Shown: positions 26,536 through 34,224, counted from the first letter of the stretch. The stretch is DNA of 64,000 nt from Streptosporangium pseudovulgare (GCF_014648055.1 NZ_BMQJ01000017.1:1-64000); one strand, 5' to 3'. A program made the numbers and translations. Notes: generated from the letters alone by a model not told the origin.

Positions 26536-26762
26536 TGGCCGTCCTCCTCGATGTCGTCGTCGTCGAGCACGTCACCCTCGGCGACGTGGTTCTTGCCGGT
26601 GCGGTAGGCGTCGCCGACCAGGCGGGCGAAGTCCGCGGCGTCCCGGCGGAGGGGACGGGCGCCGGCGAGCGCGGCCACCAGGTCATCGAGCGCCGACAGC
26701 AGCAGGCACAGCACGGCGTACAGCCCCGCCCACACGCTGGGGCGGGGGGCATGGTGGATCAT
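26532..26762 (-). CDS. Small membrane protein of the transfer operon
   Basis: The 76-aa protein has one hydrophobic helix (about residues 9-32, VWAGLYAVLCLLLSALDDLVAALAG) and an acidic C-terminal tail ending in a run of Asp/Glu. ATG 26762 was chosen for GAGGAGA upstream. It overlaps the start of the next gene. The size and single helix resemble Spd-type helper proteins of actinomycete plasmids, but no family is certain. Confidence 0.62.
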   Translation of the reverse strand: MIHHAPRPSVWAGLYAVLCLLLSALDDLVAALAGARPLRRDAADFARLVGDAYRTGKNHVAEGDVLDDDDIEEDGQ

Positions 26763-26787
26763 GGGGTCTCTCCTCTTCATGGGGAGG

Positions 26788-26829
26788 GCCCGCCCCGGGT
26801 GCTCTTGGTCGATGCGGCCCGGGGCGGGC
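26788..26829 (-). promoter_or_regulatory. Hairpin between two transfer genes
   Basis: GCCCGCCCCGGG (26788-26799) pairs with CCCGGGGCGGGC (26818-26829) across an 18-nt loop, in the short gap between the Spd-like gene and the small membrane protein gene. It may attenuate or process the operon transcript. Confidence 0.4.
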
Positions 26830-26836
26830 ACAGGGG

Positions 26837-27688
26837 TCAGGTACGGGCCTGGGTACGGGTCAGCGTCGCCAGGTACGCGCGTACCTGCTGCGCTCTCTCC
26901 TGGCCGATCCGCATCTCGTTCTTCAGCGTCCGAAACGACGGGAGCTTGCCCGCGGCGAGCATGGGCCGGTACCGCTCGGCTGCCTGAACGGCCAGGTCAT
27001 CGCCTTCAGGTACACCCTCGGGTACACCGCCAGGTACGGGTTCGGGTACGGCGAAACTGCCGGGTACGGCAGGCTCGGGAAGGCGGTCGCCGACGCGGTG
27101 GACGAACGCGATCAGGTCCGCCACCGCCCGTCGCGCCGCGGGGTCCGGTTCCGGGTCCGGCTCGGGGTCGGGTACGGGCTCAGGTACGGCAGGTACGTCA
27201 TCCGCGGGCGGTTCCTCGGCGGGTACGGTCGCCGCCGCGGCGTACTCCTGAGCGTCGCGGGACAGCATGTGCCCCAGCCCGGCGCCCATGCCGAGCACCA
27301 GCACCGGCAGGCAGGAGACCACCGTGACGATCCACCCGGGCGCCGTGGCGTAGCCGGCGACCTCCAGCAGGTGGTAGGCGACCTGACCGAGCATGCCCAG
27401 CAGCAGCGACCCGATCGACGACCACTTCGCGAACCTCCGGGTCCCCGCCGACAGAGCCGGGCTCGACGACAGCCACGTCCCCAGCGCGTACGCGGCGTAG
27501 GTCTCCACCCCGATGGGGAGCGTGATCGCCGTGTTGATCTGGAAGCCGTCCGCGATGCCCGGAAGCGGCGTCACCAGGCCGAAGCCCGTCTTCTGCCCCA
27601 GGCCAACCCAGCCTGACCAGGTGGCCACCCCGGCGGGCAGCGCGAGCAGCAGCAGCGGCCACCGCGCCGGCGCCTTGCCGCCGCTCAT
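26837..27688 (-). CDS. Spd-like multi-pass membrane protein with C-terminal HTH-like region
   Basis: This 283-aa protein has four predicted membrane helices (about residues 10-26, 50-72, 90-112 and 118-140). A Pro/Glu/Asp repeat linker (PEPVPDPEPDPEPDP) follows, and then a helical C-terminal domain (MLAAGKLPSFRTLKNEMRIGQERAQQVRAYL) that looks like a winged helix. Membrane proteins of this build lie upstream of traB in AICEs and are thought to support spread through the mycelium. Related proteins are often mislabelled ABC transporter permease. Its start overlaps the end of the DUF6907 gene by four bases. Confidence 0.7.
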   Translation of the reverse strand: MSGGKAPARWPLLLLALPAGVATWSGWVGLGQKTGFGLVTPLPGIADGFQINTAITLPIGVETYAAYALGTWLSSSPALSAGTRRFAKWSSIGSLLLGMLGQVAYHLLEVAGYATAPGWIVTVVSCLPVLVLGMGAGLGHMLSRDAQEYAAAATVPAEEPPADDVPAVPEPVPDPEPDPEPDPAARRAVADLIAFVHRVGDRLPEPAVPGSFAVPEPVPGGVPEGVPEGDDLAVQAAERYRPMLAAGKLPSFRTLKNEMRIGQERAQQVRAYLATLTRTQART

Positions 27689-28029
27689 GCCTCATCACCC
27701 ATGGTCCGCTCAGCCACCTTGCCCAGCGCCGCGGCGAACTCGCCGAGGGAGCGGATGTCGAGGCCGGCGAGGATCCGCGACCAGTCCATCGCGATCGGCC
27801 AGTCGATGTCGGTCAGGAAGCGGCGGCCCTCGGACAGGAACGACAGGTGCACCACGACCGGGGTCCGGCCGTCAGGGGTGTCGGCCTGGGCGTAGCGGAG
27901 CATCACCTCGCCGGGGCCGCTGAACGGGCCGACGTAGGCGAGGTGGAGGCGCTCGCCGGCGGTGTCGGTGGTGTGGTCGGCGACGCACCACTTGGGGCAC
28001 GGCGCGGGGGACGATACGGTCGGTTCCAC
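27685..28029 (-). CDS. DUF6907 protein
   Basis: The 114-aa protein begins with the CPKWCVADHTTD motif that marks DUF6907, a small family common on actinomycete mobile elements. The pattern C-P-x-W-C...H could bind a metal. The rest is a beta sheet plus helix (SLGEFAAALGKVAERTM). It overlaps the start of the Spd-like gene (ATGA). Function unknown; a second member lies just upstream. Confidence 0.8.
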   Translation of the reverse strand: MEPTVSSPAPCPKWCVADHTTDTAGERLHLAYVGPFSGPGEVMLRYAQADTPDGRTPVVVHLSFLSEGRRFLTDIDWPIAMDWSRILAGLDIRSLGEFAAALGKVAERTMGDEA

Positions 28030-28065
28030 GATCTCTCTCCTGGTGTGATCAGGGGATGGGGTCGA

Positions 28066-28099
28066 GGCCCCGGCCGGTGTTCGCGCACCGGCCGGGGCC
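28066..28099 (-). terminator. Hairpin between the two DUF6907 genes
   Basis: Perfect 14-bp arms (GGCCCCGGCCGGTG at 28066-28079 and its complement at 28086-28099) with a TTCGCG loop lie 7 nt past the stop of the upstream DUF6907 gene. It probably ends or attenuates that transcript before the transfer operon. Confidence 0.55.
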
Positions 28100-28105
28100 G
28101 TCTTG

Positions 28106-28492
28106 CTAGGAGGGGTCGGACTCGCCGCGGGCCGTGGCGACCAGCTGCAGCAGGTGGCCGGCGAACTCCTCGGCCTCGGCCAGCGACAGGTAGAACAGGA
28201 AGCGGTCGGAGCCCTCGACGACGCACACCCGCGGCTCGGCCTCGCGGTAGCCCTGGATGAGGTCGATCAGCGCGACCTGGGGCCGGTAGTTCGGCCGGGT
28301 GGGCGCCCCGTAGTTGATGAAGTCCATCGTGGTCAGCTCGACCGCGGCGCTGACGCCGTCGTGGTGGCGGTCGTCGGGGTGGTCGGAGGCGCTATGAAGG
28401 GCGCTGCACCAGGCCGGGCACGGGCCGGTGAGCCACGCGGGCACCTCGACGTCGGCGGGACGGTCAGCGGTGGGGGTCGTACGCTTGTCCAC
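28106..28492 (-). CDS. DUF6907 protein (second copy)
   Basis: The 128-aa protein has CPAWCSALHSASDH, the same Cys-Trp-Cys-His motif as its neighbour at 27685, followed by a similar sheet-helix arrangement ending LSLAEAEEFAGHLLQLV. The two are similar in plan but not in detail, so they are old paralogues. A hairpin separates them. Confidence 0.78.
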   Translation of the reverse strand: MDKRTTPTADRPADVEVPAWLTGPCPAWCSALHSASDHPDDRHHDGVSAAVELTTMDFINYGAPTRPNYRPQVALIDLIQGYREAEPRVCVVEGSDRFLFYLSLAEAEEFAGHLLQLVATARGESDPS

Positions 28493-28634
28493 GGTGAGGG
28501 ACCTTTCCTTGGGTGGTTCCGATCCAGGGCCCGTCCCGGTGGTCGAGACCGGGCGGGCCCGCCGTGCATTGGGAGGTCTGGCCTTCCGCTCGCTGTAGCT
28601 CTCGGGGAGGTACGGCGAGCGCAGGGCCAGCCCT

Positions 28635-28656
28635 GGGGCGGCCCGGAGGCCGCCCC
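28635..28656 (-). terminator. Terminator after the gene at 28664
   Basis: GGGGCGGCC (28635-28643) and GGCCGCCCC (28648-28656) with a 4-nt loop begin 8 nt past the stop of the leftward gene. The rest of the gap 28493-28663 holds an imperfect hairpin near 28530-28562 and nothing else I can identify. Confidence 0.6.
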
Positions 28657-28663
28657 GCGGGGC

Positions 28664-28924
28664 CTAGCGGATGGCGATGAGGTGCTTGTCCTCGCCGTCG
28701 ATGGTCACGGCCGCCACCTTCTGTCCGAGGGTGAGCATCCGCGGGTTGCGCTGAGCGGTGAGGCTGACGCCGTCCTGGGTGGCCATGTCCTGCAGCGTGG
28801 CGTCCACCAGGTCCCGGGGGAGGTCGACCAGGGTGACGCGGATCGCGTCGAGGCGGACGGGCCGACCGGGGCGACCCAGGGAGGCGCGGGTGTAGGCGGC
28901 GCGGATGCGGTCGGTGATGGTCAT
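28664..28924 (-). CDS. 86-aa element protein, unrecognised
   Basis: ATG 28924 has AGGAG 7 nt upstream. The product begins MTITDRIRAAYTRASLGRPG and contains VDATLQDMATQDGVSLTAQ and LTLGQKVAAVTIDGEDKHLI, a helix followed by a small beta fold. Similar small proteins occur on AICEs next to DUF6907 genes. It is divergent from the HTH gene at 29013 and shares its operator region. Confidence 0.65.
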   Translation of the reverse strand: MTITDRIRAAYTRASLGRPGRPVRLDAIRVTLVDLPRDLVDATLQDMATQDGVSLTAQRNPRMLTLGQKVAAVTIDGEDKHLIAIR

Positions 28925-29012
28925 ATTCGCTCCTGTGTTGCGGTTCTCTGTTGCGCTAAACAGTAGCGGTTCCCTGTGGCAACCGCAACCCTGTTGCGCT
29001 AATCTGTTGCGC
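28925..29012. promoter_or_regulatory. Operator array between two divergent small genes
   Basis: CTGTTGCGCTAA occurs at 28948-28959 and 28991-29002, and its first nine bases recur at 29004-29012, touching the ATG at 29013. GTTGCGGTT (28937-28945) and AACCGCAAC (28981-28989) form an inverted pair. An 88-bp gap with this many copies of one core is a likely binding array, probably for the HTH protein encoded next to it. Confidence 0.55.
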
Positions 29013-29249
29013 ATGACGAAGAACCCGCTTGAAGCCCTCGACGACAGCACCCGCCGGTACCGCCAGACCGAGGCGGAACACGAGAGGTCACGCACGGCCG
29101 TGATCGCCGACGTGGTGGCCGCGCTCAAGGCCGGCGAGAGGCCGACCGACGTCGTGAAGCGCTCACCCTTCACCGATGCGTACGTGCGGAAGCTCGCCAG
29201 AGAGCACGGCATTGAGGCCAGGACGAAAGGCGGCAAGGCGTCGAGCTGA
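29013..29249 (+). CDS. Small HTH regulator at the right end of the element
   Basis: The 78-aa protein has a helical N-terminal half (ALDDSTRRYRQTEAEHERSR) and a C-terminal helix-turn-helix-like segment (RPTDVVKRSPFTDAYVRKLAREHGI). The start has no ribosome binding site; a repeat of the operator motif ends right at the ATG, so a bound regulator would block its own transcription. It is the last gene before attR. Confidence 0.65.
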   Translation: MTKNPLEALDDSTRRYRQTEAEHERSRTAVIADVVAALKAGERPTDVVKRSPFTDAYVRKLAREHGIEARTKGGKASS

Positions 29250-29402
29250 GCGGGGAGGTTCGCGGGGGAGTTCGGTCCGCGGTCCGCGGGAAGTCCGCAA
29301 GACCTCCGAACATCCCCGAATATCGTCAACGCCAGCAAACGCAAAAACCCGCAGGTCAGAAGCTTGGTCGGAGCGTTTTCCCAGGTCGCCGCGCTGGCCC
29401 CA

Positions 29403-29424
29403 GACTTCCGCTTCAACGTCTAGC
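29403..29424 (+). repeat. attR: right attachment repeat
   Basis: TTCCGCTTCAACGT (29406-29419) matches the ychF end exactly, and the flanking GA and TAGC also match with two single differences. In frame it still spells DFRFNV and a stop, so it is the displaced chromosomal end of ychF. The native ychF terminator region follows from 29425. Confidence 0.82.
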
Positions 29425-29468
29425 GACCTGACGCCACGTCGCCGATCCGGCGGGCACGCGGGCCGGAA

Positions 29469-29496
29469 GGGGCCCGGCTCCTCGGAGCCGGGCCCC
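29469..29496. terminator. Hairpin, probably the original ychF terminator
   Basis: Perfect 13-bp arms (GGGGCCCGGCTCC at 29469-29481 and its complement at 29484-29496) with a 2-nt loop lie 45 nt past the displaced ychF stop at attR and 20 nt before the end of the methyltransferase gene. It would have served both genes before integration. Confidence 0.65.
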
Positions 29497-29516
29497 CAGG
29501 CTTTCCCGGGGCCGGG

Positions 29517-30119
29517 TTACGGCAGGCGCCGTGCCCGCAGGACGGTGTCGTGGGCGTGGTGCGTGCCGGCGGGCGGCGGGACGACGCGGGGGCGGGTCTC
29601 GTTGACGAGGACGTCCCAGGTGCGGTCGAGGAGCCGGGCGATGTCGTCGACCTGGTAGTAGTCGGCGGGGTCGAAGTCCCCCTCCGGGTGCGGGGGCAGG
29701 TCGGCGAGGGCGTGGGTGACGAAGAGCAGGGTGCCGCCGGGGGCGACGGCGTCCAGCAGGCCGCGCGGCGCGGCCCGGCCCGCCCGGCGCAGGAGCGGGA
29801 AGTACTGGACGGACACCAGGTCGAAGGCGCCCGCCGGGGGCGGTGTGGTCATGAGGTCGGCCCGCTCCCAGGCCACGCGGCCCTCGACGTCCGCGGCGGA
29901 GGCCGCGGCGCGTCGCAGGGCGGTCTCGGATATGTCGATCCCGGTGACCTGCCAGCCGCGCCGGGCCAGCCAGAGCGCGTCGGCGCCCTCACCGCATCCG
30001 ACGTCGAGCGCCCGGCCCGGCGGCAGGTCGGTGATCTCGGTGACGAGCACGCCGTTGGGGTTGCCGCTGAACAGGCGGTCGCGGCTGCGGTACATCTCGT
30101 CCCACCGGTCTGCGTCCAT
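29517..30119 (-). CDS. Class I SAM-dependent methyltransferase
   Basis: The 200-aa protein has the Rossmann motif I ALDVGCGEGADALWLARRG, motif II VTGIDIS, an acidic ERADLMTTPPP and FDLVSVQYFPLLRR. It belongs to the small TehB/UbiE-like methyltransferases; the substrate is unknown. ATG 30119 has GAGAGGA upstream. It is divergent from an XRE-cupin gene, a pairing common in actinomycetes that suggests local control. Its stop faces attR. Confidence 0.88.
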   Translation of the reverse strand: MDADRWDEMYRSRDRLFSGNPNGVLVTEITDLPPGRALDVGCGEGADALWLARRGWQVTGIDISETALRRAAASAADVEGRVAWERADLMTTPPPAGAFDLVSVQYFPLLRRAGRAAPRGLLDAVAPGGTLLFVTHALADLPPHPEGDFDPADYYQVDDIARLLDRTWDVLVNETRPRVVPPPAGTHHAHDTVLRARRLP

Positions 30120-30371
30120 GGGTTCGGTCCTCTCGTCGGTCTCTCTGGTGGCGGCCGGCCCGGCGAGCCGCCGGTCCGGCCGCCGTCGCGGGTCCGCCGT
30201 CCCGCCGGTCGCGGTCGTGCGTCCCGCCGGTCGTGGGCGCGTGTCCCGCCGGTTCCGGCGGCACCGGTCGCCGCCGCGTCGTGCTGATCGCCGTCGCCGC
30301 CCGGGAACCCCGGGTCGTCGCGGCCACCTCCGGCGCCAAGGTGCCCCCGTTTCGCCCTCCCGGCAAACTTC

Positions 30372-30388
30372 TTTGCGGAAAATGCAAA
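30372..30388. promoter_or_regulatory. Palindrome upstream of the XRE-cupin gene
   Basis: TTTGC (30372-30376) and GCAAA (30384-30388) are inverted around 7 nt, 21 nt upstream of the start. A weaker CACAGT box (30397-30402) ends 6 nt before the ATG. The AT-rich palindrome stands out from the GC-rich surroundings and is a candidate autoregulatory operator. The rest of the gap 30120-30408 is GC-rich with no other feature I can name. Confidence 0.4.
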
Positions 30389-30408
30389 AATGTGGGCACA
30401 GTGGCCGT

Positions 30409-31002
30409 ATGGACGATGACCTCGACGCCGTGCTGACCGCGGTCGGGCCCCGGCTGCGCGAACTGCGCCGTCGCCGCGGCGTCACGCTGACCGCCCTGTC
30501 CGAGACCACCGGCATTCCGGTCAGCACCCTGTCCCGGCTGGAGTCCGGGCACCGCAGGCCCGGCCTCGAACTCCTGCTGCCCCTGGCCAGGGCCTACCGG
30601 ATGCCGATCGACGAACTCGTCGGCGCCCCGGCCGATCTCGACCCCCGGGTGTACCCGAAGCCGGTCATCCGCGACGGAGTGACCATCGTCCCCCTGACCC
30701 GCAAACCCGGCGGGCTGCAGGCGTTCAAGCACATCCTTCCCGCCGGCCTGACCGACGGGCGCGAGCCCGACCCCCGATCCCACGAGGGATACCACTGGCT
30801 GTACGTCCTCAACGGCCGCCTGCGCCTCGTGCTCGGCGACAGGGACTTCGTCCTCGCGGACGGCGAGGTCGCCGAGTTCGACACCCATCTCCCGCACTGG
30901 TTCGGCAACGCCGACGAGCGCCCGGTGGAGTTCCTCAGCATCTTCGGCCCCCAGGGGGAACGCGTCCACATCCGGGCCAGATACCGCCCCGACGGCCTCT
31001 GA
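30409..31002 (+). CDS. XRE-family regulator with C-terminal cupin domain
   Basis: The 197-aa protein has an XRE helix-turn-helix (about residues 15-70, LRELRRRRGVTLTALSETTGIPVSTLSRLESGHRRP) and a cupin domain (about 110-190, HEGYHWLYVLNGRLRLVLGD, then GEVAEFDTHLPHWFGN). The His and Glu residues of the cupin suggest a small ligand or metal. Such regulators often control a neighbouring enzyme; here that is the divergent methyltransferase. Confidence 0.9.
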   Translation: MDDDLDAVLTAVGPRLRELRRRRGVTLTALSETTGIPVSTLSRLESGHRRPGLELLLPLARAYRMPIDELVGAPADLDPRVYPKPVIRDGVTIVPLTRKPGGLQAFKHILPAGLTDGREPDPRSHEGYHWLYVLNGRLRLVLGDRDFVLADGEVAEFDTHLPHWFGNADERPVEFLSIFGPQGERVHIRARYRPDGL

Positions 31003-31124
31003 CCGGCGCGGAAGCGGACCTCGGCCGGCTCCGCCCGTGAACAGGGCGCGACGGTCCGGGCGGTGCCGCCCCGTCATCCGGCTCCACCTCACCGGGTGGC
31101 GCGCGGGCACGTCAGGCGGATCCG

Positions 31125-32105
31125 TCAGGCGGGCAGGGTGGCGAGCCAGTCGGTCAGGAGCCGGTTGACCTCGGCGGGACGCTCCTCCTGGACCCAGTGG
31201 CCGCAGCCGTCGAGGATGTGGCAGGAGACCAGGCCCGGCAGCGTGGCCGGGTACGCCTCGATCGCGCCGGCCAGCCAGGTCGTGGAGGCGTCCAGAGCGC
31301 CGCCGACGAATAGGGACGGCTGGGTGACGGGGGCGCCGTCGAAGGCGGCGAGGTCCTCCCAGTCGCGGTCCATGTTCCGGTAGCGGTTGAGAGCCCCGGT
31401 GACGCCCGTGCGTTCGAACTCTCCGGCGTAGACGTCGAGGTCCCGCTCGCCGAGCCACGCGGGCAGCCGTCCGGCGGGGAAACGGTCGCGCAGCGTCCCC
31501 CCTCTGCCGGCGAAGTGCGGGTCGGGGGCGCCGGGCGGTGGCATGGTGTCGGCGGACAGGGCCGCGTAGAAGCCCGCGAGCCAGCCGCGCACATCCGGTT
31601 CGATCTCCGCCTCGGCGCGGCCCGGCTCCTGGAAGTACGAGACGTAGAACTCCTCGTCCCCGCCCATCCCGGCGAAGACGTCGCTGGGACGGGGCCCGCC
31701 GGGAGGGGTGTAGGGAACGCTCAGCAGCCCCACCGCCCGGAAGACCTCCGGCCTGAGCAGGGCGGAGGTGGCGGCGATGGTGGCGCCCCAGTCGTGGCCG
31801 ACGACGACCGCCGTTTCCTCGCCGAGGGCGCGCACCACCGCGACGTTGTCCTCCACCAGGTCGAGCATCCGGTACGCGTCCGTCGCGGCCGGCGCTGAGG
31901 AACGGCCGTAGCCGCGTACGTCGAGGGCGACCGCGCGATATCCCGCCGCCGCGAGCACCGGCATCTGGTGGCGCCAGGAGTACCAGGTTTCCGGGAAGCC
32001 GTGGACGAGCAGCACCAGCGGCCCGGTTCCCTGCTCCGCGATGTGGATCCGGCCCCCCGGTGAGGACACCGATCGATGTGTGATCTCCATGGCCTGTCGC
32101 GACAT
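31125..32105 (-). CDS. Alpha/beta hydrolase, epoxide-hydrolase-like
   Basis: The 326-aa protein has the oxyanion motif HGFPE (residues 35-39), the nucleophile in VVGHDWGA (D105), and a catalytic His near the end (DGCGHWVQEE). An Asp nucleophile with HGFP points to epoxide hydrolase or haloalkane-dehalogenase-like chemistry, and the cap Tyr residues (ALNRYRNMDRDWEDL) favour epoxide hydrolase. The substrate is unknown. ATG 32105 has AAGGAGG upstream at ideal spacing. No operon partner; the upstream flank contains a 9-bp minisatellite. Confidence 0.88.
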   Translation of the reverse strand: MSRQAMEITHRSVSSPGGRIHIAEQGTGPLVLLVHGFPETWYSWRHQMPVLAAAGYRAVALDVRGYGRSSAPAATDAYRMLDLVEDNVAVVRALGEETAVVVGHDWGATIAATSALLRPEVFRAVGLLSVPYTPPGGPRPSDVFAGMGGDEEFYVSYFQEPGRAEAEIEPDVRGWLAGFYAALSADTMPPPGAPDPHFAGRGGTLRDRFPAGRLPAWLGERDLDVYAGEFERTGVTGALNRYRNMDRDWEDLAAFDGAPVTQPSLFVGGALDASTTWLAGAIEAYPATLPGLVSCHILDGCGHWVQEERPAEVNRLLTDWLATLPA

Positions 32106-32191
32106 GCGCCCTCCTTCGGGACCGCCGGCCTTCAACGCCCCGGTGGCCCCGTCCGTCGTTCCGTTTCGCCAGCTGCCTCGACTGCCTCGGC

Positions 32192-32335
32192 GCCGAACAT
32201 GCCGAACATGCCGAGCACGCCGAGCACGCCGAGCACGCCGGGCACGCCGGGCACGCCGGGCACGCCGGGCACGCCGGGCACGCCGGGCACGCCGGGCACG
32301 CCGGGCACGCCGGGCACGCCGGGCACGCCGGGCAT
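32192..32335. repeat. 9-bp minisatellite, 16 units
   Basis: Sixteen uninterrupted 9-bp units run from 32192 to 32335: two GCCGAACAT, three GCCGAGCAC, ten GCCGGGCAC and one GCCGGGCAT. The graded change of units along the array points to growth by slippage. All six frames through it stay open and spell simple peptides (for example STP or PGV repeats), but no start or domain supports a protein. The gap 32106-32505 otherwise contains no gene I can support. Confidence 0.85.
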
Positions 32336-32505
32336 GCGGAGGATTCCGCCCGGATGGCGAATTCGTTTGCGGATTCAGCAAATCCGTTCCACCGCGGTGG
32401 AACGCGCCGGGCGGTCTCCGGGGACGTCAGGCGCCGCGTGCGCCGGCCGTGCCGTACTCGGCGCGCCAGGTGGCGGCCGGCGGCTTCCCGGAACGGGGGA
32501 GGCAT

Positions 32506-32808
32506 TCAGGACGGGACCGTTTCCTCGCCGCCCCGGCCGTGCCGCTCGGTGACCCGGGCGCGGCCGAGCAGGCGCAGCGCGAGGAGGCCGCCGACGCCGG
32601 GGAGGAGGGCGGCCGCCCTGACGGCGACCGTGGCCTGTCCGAGACGCCAGGCCGCCACGACGACGAAGAGGTAGGCGCAGCCGTGGGCCGGGCCCATCAG
32701 GGAGGAGACGGGCTTCAGGTGCACGGTGGCGATGTTGGCCAGCATGATGACCAGCGAGGCGAGTTCGAGGTGCGCGGCGACGCGCAGGTGGCGAACGTCC
32801 ACGGTCAC
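32506..32808 (-). CDS. DUF3817-like small membrane protein
   Basis: The 100-aa protein has two or three membrane helices (about residues 8-28, 38-55 and 60-80) with HLKPVSSLMGPAHGCAYLFVVVAAWRLG, which resembles the PVSxxmGxxHG pattern of DUF3817 proteins. GTG 32808 overlaps the stop of the upstream gene (GTGA), so the two membrane genes are coupled. Function unknown. Confidence 0.7.
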   Translation of the reverse strand: MTVDVRHLRVAAHLELASLVIMLANIATVHLKPVSSLMGPAHGCAYLFVVVAAWRLGQATVAVRAAALLPGVGGLLALRLLGRARVTERHGRGGEETVPS

Positions 32809-33284
32809 ACCCCGGTGGTGGAGCCGGGGCGGATGATCATCAGTACGGTGACCGTGGCCCACAGCAGGTTGAAGACGCCGGTGAGCATGGACAGGCGGCC
32901 GGGCACGCGGGGGTCGGGGCCTGCGGTCGCGTCCCCCAGGGCCGCGAGCTCACGGCTCTGGGCGGGCAGGATCAGCAGGGCCAGGACGGCGGCGGCCGCG
33001 GCGGTCAGCAGGATCGAGGCGATCAGCCATCCGTCGCCCAGGACGCCGAGGCTGCTCGCCGTGGCGAACCCGAAGACGGGCACGCCGATGCCGACGGTCG
33101 CGTACACCCGGCAGATACGGTGCAGCGTCCGCAGGGTAGCGAGCGCGTCCCGGTCGCCGGGGACGTCCCCGGCGATACGGCGGGCGCGACGCAGGGCCGG
33201 GGGGAACATGCCGGCGGCGACGGTGACCGGGCCGACGGCCACGACGGCGACCAGGACGTGCAGGGAGAGGAAGAGTTTCGTCAT
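32805..33284 (-). CDS. DUF2269-like membrane protein
   Basis: The 159-aa protein has four predicted membrane helices (first at residues 4-25, with LHVLVAVVAVGPV) and a cytoplasmic loop rich in Arg. The HVLVAVVAVGP start and helix spacing fit the DUF2269 family. ATG 33284 starts directly at the first helix. It overlaps the DUF3817-like gene, and both lie downstream of a DJ-1 gene in the same direction. Confidence 0.68.
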   Translation of the reverse strand: MTKLFLSLHVLVAVVAVGPVTVAAGMFPPALRRARRIAGDVPGDRDALATLRTLHRICRVYATVGIGVPVFGFATASSLGVLGDGWLIASILLTAAAAAVLALLILPAQSRELAALGDATAGPDPRVPGRLSMLTGVFNLLWATVTVLMIIRPGSTTGV

Positions 33285-33327
33285 GTTCGATGCTCGGTTG
33301 CCTGGAGGGCGTGGGTGGTCTCGGCAG

Positions 33328-34017
33328 TCACAGGGCGGCGGGGGCGGGTCCCTGAGCGCGCCAGACGGTGCCGCGGCGCTCGTGGGCGAACAGCTCCTCG
33401 ACGGCGTGGGCGACCCGGGGACCGACCTCACGCTCCAGCAGGTACAGGCCCAGGTCGAGCCCGGAGGTGACACCGGCGCCGCTGACGAGGTCGCCGTCGT
33501 CGACGACGCGGGCGTTCACCGCGTGGGCGCCGGTCGCGCCGAGCGCGCCCATGCCCAGGTGGTGGGTCGTGGCGTGGCGTCCTCCCAGCAGACCGGCCAT
33601 GGCCAGCAGGAGCGAGCCGCCGCACACCGTGCAGACCGTCACCTCCGGGTTCTCCATGGCCGCCTTCAGCAGCACGGGCAGGTCGGTGGTCAGGGCGCGG
33701 GCCAGCCGTACGGTGACGGAATCGTCCCCCTGCCGCTCTTCGGTGCCCGCGTCCGGGCCGGGCGCCTCCCCGGGCTCTCCGACGCGGCCCGAGGCGCCGG
33801 GGACCAGGATCAGGCCCGCGCGTCCGGGGTCGAGGGCGGCGGTGGCGCGTAGCGCCAGCCCGCCGGTGCCGCTGACCACCTCGCGGGGTCCTTCGGCGGA
33901 GACCAGTTCCACGGTCACCGCGCCCGCGGAGGCGGTGCCGCCGGCGTGGAGCACCTCGTAGGGGGAGACGGCATCGAGCGGATCGAAGCCGTCGAACAGG
34001 ACGATCTGGGCGTGCAT
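33328..34017 (-). CDS. DJ-1/PfpI-family protein
   Basis: The 229-aa protein has the flavodoxin-like DJ-1 fold: IVLFDGFDPLDAVSPYEVL at the start and the nucleophile elbow TVCTVCGGSLLLA (Cys at 129 and 132), then THHLGMGAL and SGAGVTSGLDLGLYL. Members include chaperones, glyoxalases and isonitrile-hydratase-like enzymes; the exact activity is unknown. It lacks an AraC domain, unlike the divergent gene at 34225, which shares the same fold. AAGGATC precedes the start. Confidence 0.88.
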   Translation of the reverse strand: MHAQIVLFDGFDPLDAVSPYEVLHAGGTASAGAVTVELVSAEGPREVVSGTGGLALRATAALDPGRAGLILVPGASGRVGEPGEAPGPDAGTEERQGDDSVTVRLARALTTDLPVLLKAAMENPEVTVCTVCGGSLLLAMAGLLGGRHATTHHLGMGALGATGAHAVNARVVDDGDLVSGAGVTSGLDLGLYLLEREVGPRVAHAVEELFAHERRGTVWRAQGPAPAAL

Positions 34018-34212
34018 GGGGATCCTTCGGATGCGGGACGCCCGGCCGGTCGCCGGGTACGCCCCGAACGTAACGGGCCGCCACCTCCCTCTCCCAGTGG
34101 CATTTATGACAGTCCCCAACGAAATAGTGCCAACATCGGAAGAAGGCCGCCACGCTGCGCCGAGATGGCGATCCCAGGGAGCCGGGACCGGGTGTGCCGT
34201 CCGGCGGGGCGG

Positions 34213-34218
34213 TAGATT
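34213..34218 (+). promoter_or_regulatory. -10 box (TAGATT) for the GlxA-like gene
   Basis: TAGATT ends 6 nt before ATG 34225 with no ribosome binding site in between, indicating a leaderless transcript. Confidence 0.5.
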
Positions 34219-34224
34219 CCGGCC

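Noticed and set aside
32132..32335. PGV or STP repeat peptides encoded by the minisatellite
   Set aside because: Every frame through a 9-bp repeat is open; no start signal, no domain, and neighbouring genes explain the flanks.
32192..32335. CRISPR array
   Set aside because: Units are 9 bp with no spacers, and no cas genes are present anywhere in the window.
29989..32505. An 838-codon frame running through the minisatellite and opposite the XRE-cupin gene
   Set aside because: It owes its length to the 9-bp repeat, which has no stops in any frame, and to antisense of real genes; the product has no domain.
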